NCBI GenBank assembly: GCA_036258315.1
Contig: DATADX010000017.1
Location: forward strand, 1-33,311
DNA from: DASSYK01 sp036258315
GTDB lineage: Bacteria > Actinomycetota > Thermoleophilia > Solirubrobacterales > 70-9
Reading direction: 5' to 3'
Length of the DNA: 33,311 nt
In this document: piece by piece, positions 28,734 to 33,311 of the stretch
Numbering within the stretch: the stretch's first letter is position 1
Layout of the letters: every line of letters starts with the position of its first letter
Notes under the pieces: generated by a model
The model's database searches: none
Told to the model about the DNA's origin: nothing
What the model saw: only the letters and a program-made list of their open reading frames with translations
Translations under genes and position numbers: made by a program

Positions 28734-30542
28734 CTAACCCAGGCGCTGCTTCAGCGAGTCGAGCTGGTCGGCCAGCTCTGCGGGGAGGTCGTCCCCGAAG
28801 CGGGCGAGGTGCTCCTCGACCTGGGGCAGTTCGACCCTGACGGCTTCGTCGTCGACGCCGAGCAGGACCTCCATCTGCTCCTCCGAGACGCCGGCGCCCT
28901 CGGTGTTGATCTCACCCTCGGCCGGGACGAGCCCGATCGAGCTCTCGACCACCCCGCCGTCGCCGTTGCAGCGGCGGAATATCCACTCGAGCACGCGGAT
29001 GTTCTCGCCGAAGCCGGGCCAGATGAACTTGCCCTGCTCGTCCTTGCGGAACCAGTTGACGAGGAAGATCTTCGGCAGATTCGCGCCCTCGCGGCGGCCG
29101 GTCTCGAGCCAGTGCCCGAAGTAGTCCGCCATGTTGTAGCCGCAGAACGGCAGCATCGCCATCGGGTCGAAGCGCAGCGCGCCGACCTCGCCCGCCTGGG
29201 CAGCGGTCGTCTCGACAGACATCGTCGCGCCCAGGAAGGTGCCGTGCTGCCAGTCGAACGCCTCGGTGACGAGCGGCACCACCGTCGCGCGGCGACCGCC
29301 GAACAGGAAGGCGTCGATCGGGACTCCGGCCGGGTCCTCCCACTCGGACGCGATCGAGGGGCACTGGGCGGCCGGCGTCGTGAATCGCGAGTTGGGATGC
29401 GCGGCCGGCTCGTCGGCGTCGGGCGTCCACTCGTTGCCCTTCCAGTCGATCGCGTGCTCGGGCGGCTCGCCCGTCATCCCCTCCCACCAGACGTCCCCGT
29501 CGTCGGTCCGCGCCGTGTTGGTGAAGATCGTGTTCTTCTCCACCGTCTCCATCGCGTTCGGGTTCGTCTTGTGCCCGGTTCCCGGCGCGACGCCGAAGAA
29601 GCCGGCCTCGGGATTGACGGCGTAGAGGCGGCCGTCGCCCCCGAACTTCATCCACGCGATGTCGTCGCCGATCGTCTCGACGGTCCACCCGTCGAGGGTC
29701 GGGATCAGCATCGAGAGGTTGGTCTTGCCCGAGGCGGAGGGGAACGCACCCGCGACGTACTTGACCTCGCCCTGCGGCGAGGTCAGCTTCAGGATCAGCA
29801 TGTGCTCCGCGAGCCAGCCCTCATCGCGCGCCATCACCGACGCGATCCGCAGCGCGAAGCACTTCTTGCCGAGCAGCGCATTGCCGCCATAGCCGGATCC
29901 GTAGGACCAGATCTCCCGGCTCTCGGGGTAGTGGACGATGTACTTGGTCTCGTTGCAGGGCCACGGGACGTCCTCGACACCCTCGGCGAGCGGCATCCCG
30001 ACCGAGTGGACGCAGGGAACGAAGTCGCCGTCCTCGCCGAGCGCGTGCAGCGCCCGCGCCCCCATCCTCGTCATGATCCGCATCGATACCGCGACGTAGG
30101 CCGAATCGGTCAGCTGCACGCCGACGTGGGAGATCGCCGAGTCGATCGGGCCCATCGAGAACGGCACCACGTACATCGTCCGGCCCTGCATCGAGCCCTT
30201 GAAGAGCTCGTTCAACGCCTTACGCATCTCGGCGGGATCGCGCCAGTTGTTGGTCGGCCCCGCGTCGTGCTCGTCCTCGGAGCAGATGAAGGTCCGGTCC
30301 TCGACGCGGGCGACGTCCGAGGGCGAGGAGCGCGCGAGGTAGGAGTTGGGGCGCTTCGCGTCCGCGAGCCGCTCGAAGGTGCCCGCGTCGATCAGGTCGT
30401 GCGCGAGGCGGTCGTACTCCTCCGCCGAGCCGTCGCACCAGTGGATCGCGTCGGGCTGGGTGAGCTCGGCGATCTCCTTGACCCAGGAGACCAGCTTGGC
30501 GTGCTTCGTCGGTGCCTCCGCGGCGACTGCGCTCTCATTCAC
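28734..30542 (-). CDS. pckG: Phosphoenolpyruvate carboxykinase (GTP)
   Basis: A 602-aa GTP-PEPCK converting oxaloacetate + GTP to PEP + CO2. Seen: IHWCDGSAEEYDRLAHDLID, RTMYVVPFSMGPIDSAISHV, YGSGYGGNALLGKKCFALRI, kinase-1 P-loop FPSASGKTNLSM (about residue 270), IGDDIAWMKFGGDGRLYAVN, NTIFTNTA, and FLFGGRRATVVPLV. Full length matches the family. The usual P-loop cysteine (FPSACGKT) is Ser here. Start GTG 30540-30542; CTCCTT on the plus strand (AAGGAG on the message) is 13 nt upstream, rather far. It would feed gluconeogenesis from the EMC-pathway products. The divergent gap 30543-30727 holds promoters but nothing else recognised. Confidence 0.95.
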   Translation of the reverse strand: MNESAVAAEAPTKHAKLVSWVKEIAELTQPDAIHWCDGSAEEYDRLAHDLIDAGTFERLADAKRPNSYLARSSPSDVARVEDRTFICSEDEHDAGPTNNWRDPAEMRKALNELFKGSMQGRTMYVVPFSMGPIDSAISHVGVQLTDSAYVAVSMRIMTRMGARALHALGEDGDFVPCVHSVGMPLAEGVEDVPWPCNETKYIVHYPESREIWSYGSGYGGNALLGKKCFALRIASVMARDEGWLAEHMLILKLTSPQGEVKYVAGAFPSASGKTNLSMLIPTLDGWTVETIGDDIAWMKFGGDGRLYAVNPEAGFFGVAPGTGHKTNPNAMETVEKNTIFTNTARTDDGDVWWEGMTGEPPEHAIDWKGNEWTPDADEPAAHPNSRFTTPAAQCPSIASEWEDPAGVPIDAFLFGGRRATVVPLVTEAFDWQHGTFLGATMSVETTAAQAGEVGALRFDPMAMLPFCGYNMADYFGHWLETGRREGANLPKIFLVNWFRKDEQGKFIWPGFGENIRVLEWIFRRCNGDGGVVESSIGLVPAEGEINTEGAGVSEEQMEVLLGVDDEAVRVELPQVEEHLARFGDDLPAELADQLDSLKQRLG

Positions 30543-30727
30543 GGGGTTCGTTCAACTCCTTGTTCGAGGACCTGGTTTTGACCCTGCCGGGGACGGAGAT
30601 AGTTTCACAACCCCCGAAACGAGGCACGCAGCCGATCCCTCGCCCGGACTCACCGAGATTTACACGAGCCGACTAGAGTCCGCGACCGGACGCGCTGTTG
30701 GAAACCGATCCAGGGAGCGAGAGAGAT

Positions 30728-31576
30728 ATGCGCAAGCAGAAGCTGCTGATTTCGGCGATCGCCGGGCTGGCCGTCTGCGTCGGCTCGGCTGCGGTCGCCC
30801 AGGCGGTCATCACCGGTACGGGGCTCACGGTTTCGTCGACCAAGACGAAGCAGCTCAAGAAGCAACACGGGCCGATCGACCTCTCGATCACGACCGAGAA
30901 CTTCGAGACGCCACCGACCCCCACCGGGCAGACGCCGAGCGTGACCAGCGTCGACTTCGACAAGGACATCAAGTTCTCCCCAGGGAAGCTGGGGCAGTGC
31001 ACGCAGGCCCAGCTCCAGGCGACGACCAGTGAAACGGCGAGGGCGAGATGCCCGACGGCACTGGTCGGCACCGGGGTCGCGAAGTCGTGCAGCGCCCTGG
31101 CCGGGTGCGATGCGGTCGAGCACCAACTCGACGTATCCGCGTTCAACGGCGCGCCGGAGGGAGGCGACAATATCCTCTTCCTGCACGTGAAGGGCGTAGG
31201 GGCGATCGCGGCTCTGCCGGCGATCATCGTCAAGGGCCGGCTGATCAATTCGCCGCTGGCCGGCCAGGGCTACGGCAAGCGGCTGGTGATCCCCGATCAG
31301 CCGGATACGGGCAGCACCGGCAACCACCTGATCACGTTCGCCTTGAACAACCCCGTTCTCAAGAACGGGGTGAAGAAGAAGGTGAAGGGCCCGAAGAACC
31401 CGAGCACCGGCAAGCGCAAGATCAAGAAGGTCCCACAGTACTTCGTGATGGCTAAGTGCTCCGACAAGCAGTGGAAGTTCCGCGTGGAGACGACCTTCCG
31501 GGCCGGCGGCGGCACCCACGCCGGCACGACGACCGTCCCGTGCAAGCAGAAGGCCGCCAAGAAGAAGGGGAAGTAA
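30728..31576 (+). CDS. Secreted basic protein of unknown function
   Basis: A 282-aa exported protein: signal peptide MRKQKLLISAIAGLAVCVGS...AQA, then a Thr/Ser-rich start and a beta-rich domain (SVTSVDFDKDIKFSPGKLGQ, NILFLHVKGVGAIAALPAII, GNHLITFALNNPV), a Lys-rich stretch (KKKVKGPKNPSTGKRKIKK) and a C-terminal segment ending in Lys repeats. Six cysteines (QCTQAQ, RCPTAL, SCSALAGC, KCSDKQ, PCKQK) could form disulfides made by the VKOR/DsbA system. No family recognised. GGGAG upstream gives a ribosome site; TAGAGT at 30674-30679 is a possible -10. A strong terminator follows. Confidence 0.65.
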   Translation: MRKQKLLISAIAGLAVCVGSAAVAQAVITGTGLTVSSTKTKQLKKQHGPIDLSITTENFETPPTPTGQTPSVTSVDFDKDIKFSPGKLGQCTQAQLQATTSETARARCPTALVGTGVAKSCSALAGCDAVEHQLDVSAFNGAPEGGDNILFLHVKGVGAIAALPAIIVKGRLINSPLAGQGYGKRLVIPDQPDTGSTGNHLITFALNNPVLKNGVKKKVKGPKNPSTGKRKIKKVPQYFVMAKCSDKQWKFRVETTFRAGGGTHAGTTTVPCKQKAAKKKGK

Positions 31577-31598
31577 CGCCCTCCGTCTTCTCAGGTCT

Positions 31599-31635
31599 CA
31601 CAGGGGCGGTCTTCGGGGCCGCCCCTGTGCTTTCT
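31599..31635 (+). terminator. Rho-independent terminator
   Basis: CACAGGGGCGG (31599-31609) and CCGCCCCTGTG (31619-31629) form a perfect 11-bp stem with a 9-nt loop containing UUCG, followed by CTTTCT. It ends transcription of the secreted-protein gene before the SucC-like promoter. Confidence 0.8.
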
Positions 31636-31659
31636 GCACCCCTCTCGCGGCGAAGTCTC

Positions 31660-31665
31660 TAGATT
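31660..31665 (+). promoter_or_regulatory. Candidate -10 element (TAGATT) for the SucC-like gene
   Basis: TAGATT ends 10 nt before the ATG at 31676, with no Shine-Dalgarno between; likely a leaderless or near-leaderless transcript. Confidence 0.45.
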
Positions 31666-31675
31666 TCCGCGCCGC

Positions 31676-32905
31676 ATGCGCTTCTACGAGTACGAGAGCC
31701 GGCGGATCGTCGAGCTGGCCGGGATCCCCGTCACGGACTACGGCTTCGCGAAGACGGCCGCCGAGGCCCGTCGGGCGGCCGAGCGAATCGGCGGCCCGAC
31801 TGTGGTCAAGTCGCAGGTCCTGACCGGCGGCCGGATGAAGGCGGGCGGGGTCAAGTTCGCCGACACCCCGGAGGAGGCCGAGGCGCATGCGGAGGTGATC
31901 CTGAAGCTGGAGATCGGCGGCCACATGCCCGTCGGCGTCCTGGTCGACCCGAAGGCAGAGATCGAGCAGGAGTACTACGCGGCGGTGCTCTGGGACGGCC
32001 GTGCGAAGCGCCCGATGATGCTGTTCTCGGACATGGGCGGGATCGACATCGAGTCGGTCGCAGAGAAGCACCCCGACCACGTCGGACGCGGCCACCTCTC
32101 CAACCTGCACCCGATCCCGGACTTCCGGGCGAAGGAGGTCGCAGCCGCCGGCGGGCTGACCGGCCGCGAGCTCACTCGCGCGACCCCGATCCTCGCGCGG
32201 CTCGCCGAGCTGCAGCGCGACTACGACATGACGCTCGCCGAGATCAACCCGCTCGCCCGCCTCGCCGACGGCTCGTTCGTCGCCCTCGACGCCCACATGG
32301 AGATGGAGGACGAGGCGGTCGGCCGCCACGCGAAGACGCTCGCCGAGATCGGCGTCGGGCTCGACGAGCCCCGCGAGCTCTACGAGCCGTCCGAGTTCGA
32401 GCGCAACGTGAAGGCGATCGACGAGGCCGACCACCGCGGCGTGATCCAGGGCAAGGACCACGGCTTCGACGGCGACCTGGGACTGGTGATCGGAGCGGGC
32501 GGCGGCTCGCTGACGCTCACCGACGCCGTCCGCAGCCAGGGCGGCAGGCCCGCAAACTACGCCGAGATCGGCGGCAACCCGTCGGTCGCGAAGTCCAAGG
32601 GCCTCGCGATGGAGGTGCTGAAGAAGGACGGCGTCGAGAAGATCGCGGTGATGATGTCGATCGTCTCCAACACCCGGGTCGACATCGTCGCCCGAGGTGT
32701 GATCAAGGCCTGCCTCGAGCTCGGCAAGGACCCCGCCGAGACGATCACCGTCTTCCGCATCCCGGGCGCCTGGGAGGAGGAGGGCGCAAAGATCCTCGGC
32801 AAGTACGGTGTCGACTTTGCGGACCGCTCCACCTCGATGTGGGACGCAGCCGGGGAGGCCGTTAGGAGGGTTCAAGGATCAGGGGTCCCAGGAGCGGCGG
32901 CCTGA
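31676..32905 (+). CDS. Succinyl-CoA synthetase beta-like subunit (ATP-grasp CoA ligase)
   Basis: A 409-aa ATP-grasp CoA-ligase subunit. FYEYESRRIVELAGIPVTDY and TVVKSQVLTGGRMKAGGVKF form the N-terminal ATP-grasp part; LAEINPLARLADGSFVALDA is the conserved metal/ATP segment; the C-terminal CoA-ligase domain has FDGDLGLVIGAGGGSLTLTD and ANYAEIGGNPSVAKSKGLAM. The last segment (GGGSLTLTD, EIGGNPS) departs from standard SucC (GAGLAMATMD, GGGA) and recalls citryl-CoA synthetase/ATP-citrate lyase-type sequences. So succinate, malate or citrate are all possible acid substrates. Its TGA shares the A of the alpha subunit ATG (TGATG, 32903-32907). Confidence 0.82.
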   Translation: MRFYEYESRRIVELAGIPVTDYGFAKTAAEARRAAERIGGPTVVKSQVLTGGRMKAGGVKFADTPEEAEAHAEVILKLEIGGHMPVGVLVDPKAEIEQEYYAAVLWDGRAKRPMMLFSDMGGIDIESVAEKHPDHVGRGHLSNLHPIPDFRAKEVAAAGGLTGRELTRATPILARLAELQRDYDMTLAEINPLARLADGSFVALDAHMEMEDEAVGRHAKTLAEIGVGLDEPRELYEPSEFERNVKAIDEADHRGVIQGKDHGFDGDLGLVIGAGGGSLTLTDAVRSQGGRPANYAEIGGNPSVAKSKGLAMEVLKKDGVEKIAVMMSIVSNTRVDIVARGVIKACLELGKDPAETITVFRIPGAWEEEGAKILGKYGVDFADRSTSMWDAAGEAVRRVQGSGVPGAAA

Positions 32906-33311
32906 TGTCGATCCTGCTGAACGAGGACTTCACCTTCATCGTCCAGGGCATCACCGGCCGCGAGGCGGTCAACCTGACCAAGGAGTGCCTGGACTACGGC
33001 TCGAAGATCGTCGGCGGAGTGACGCCGGGGCGGAAGGGCCGCGACGTCCACGGCGTCCCCGTCTTCGACACGGCCGAGCAGGCGGTCGCGAACCACGGCT
33101 CGGCGATCGGCGGCTCGGTCGTCACCGTCCCGCCTGCCTTCACCAAGGACGCCGTCTTCGAGGCGATCGAGAACGGGATCAAGCTGGTCGTCGTCGTCAC
33201 CGAGCGGATTCCCCGCGGGGACGTTGCCCAGATGGTCGAGCTGGCGAACATCCACGGCGCCCGCATCATCGGGCCCAACTGCCTCGGCCTGATCGTCCCC
33301 GAGATCTGCAA
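32905..33311 (+). CDS. Succinyl-CoA synthetase alpha-like subunit (partial)
   Basis: The first ~135 residues; the 3' end, including the catalytic His, lies beyond the right edge. FIVQGITGREAVNLTKECLD, SKIVGGVTPGRKGRDVHGVP and VVVVTERIPRGDVAQMVELA, then ARIIGPNCLGLIVPEIC, match the CoA-binding Rossmann domain and PNCxG signature of SucD. Translational coupling to the beta subunit by a one-base overlap indicates equimolar expression. The N-terminus is close to standard SucD, so the unusual part of this enzyme is the beta subunit. Confidence 0.88.
   Translation, partial: MSILLNEDFTFIVQGITGREAVNLTKECLDYGSKIVGGVTPGRKGRDVHGVPVFDTAEQAVANHGSAIGGSVVTVPPAFTKDAVFEAIENGIKLVVVVTERIPRGDVAQMVELANIHGARIIGPNCLGLIVPEIC

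Noticed and set aside
26005..28737. A 910-codon plus-strand frame over the DUF559 and trpB2 regions
   Set aside because: Contains just the N-terminal half of the DUF559-type gene; beyond the frameshift it is antisense to trpB2.

Overview
The window is about 33 kb of very GC-rich DNA with strongly GC-ending codons, GTG and TTG starts, short intergenic gaps, Tat and lipoprotein signals, an F420-biosynthesis gene at the left edge, a GTP-dependent PEP carboxykinase and a VKOR/DsbA pair. Together these point to an actinobacterium. The gene mix and repeat types suggest a deep lineage such as Thermoleophilia/Solirubrobacterales, but that placement is an inference. No rRNA, tRNA, CRISPR array, phage or transposase gene was recognised.

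Layout. 1-3.2 kb: 5' part of cofG (minus), an aquaporin (minus), a solute-binding lipoprotein (plus) and two small minus-strand genes. 3.3-5.3 kb: a GGDEF-EAL-GAF c-di-GMP enzyme. 5.3-8.3 kb (minus): a tightly overlapping metal operon, multicopper oxidase > ZIP transporter with an added ectodomain > DtxR/MntR-type regulator, with a candidate operator in front. 8.4-11.2 kb: ygfZ, a small lipoprotein, and a coiled-coil protein with a putative PD-(D/E)XK domain. 11.5-25.7 kb: the dedicated genes of the ethylmalonyl-CoA (EMC) pathway spread over several transcription units: ccr (+), ecm (+), a mesaconyl-CoA hydratase-type MaoC gene (-), an acyl-CoA dehydrogenase that fits mcd (-), and mcl (+). Between them lie a ccr-coupled small protein, an RTX protein, clpS, VKOR-DsbA, an SCP2-like protein, an SDR, a PadR regulator, a GNAT and secreted proteins of unknown function. 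25.7-33.3 kb: a hotdog thioesterase overlapping mcl, a frameshifted wHTH/DUF559 endonuclease-like gene bracketed by 47-bp direct repeats, TrpB2, GTP-PEPCK, a secreted protein, and a succinyl-CoA-synthetase-like pair whose alpha subunit runs off the right edge.

How it works together. Ccr, Ecm, the acyl-CoA dehydrogenase, the MaoC hydratase and Mcl would carry crotonyl-CoA through ethylmalonyl-, methylsuccinyl-, mesaconyl- and methylmalyl-CoA to glyoxylate and propionyl-CoA. The thioesterase could release malate from malyl-CoA, the SucCD-like pair could interconvert succinyl- (or malyl-/citryl-) CoA and the acid, and PEPCK would feed gluconeogenesis. This reads as a C2 assimilation neighbourhood.

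The most unusual items are: (1) a dispersed ~78-bp hairpin-rich repeat whose copies abut the stop codons of three unrelated minus-strand genes; (2) a DUF559-type gene whose start and stop codons both lie inside flanking direct repeats; (3) a near-palindromic DtxR-type box in front of the MCO-ZIP-DtxR operon; (4) many TANNNT hexamers 6-10 nt before start codons, suggesting widespread leaderless transcripts; (5) three convergent gene pairs sharing one CTAG as both stop codons.
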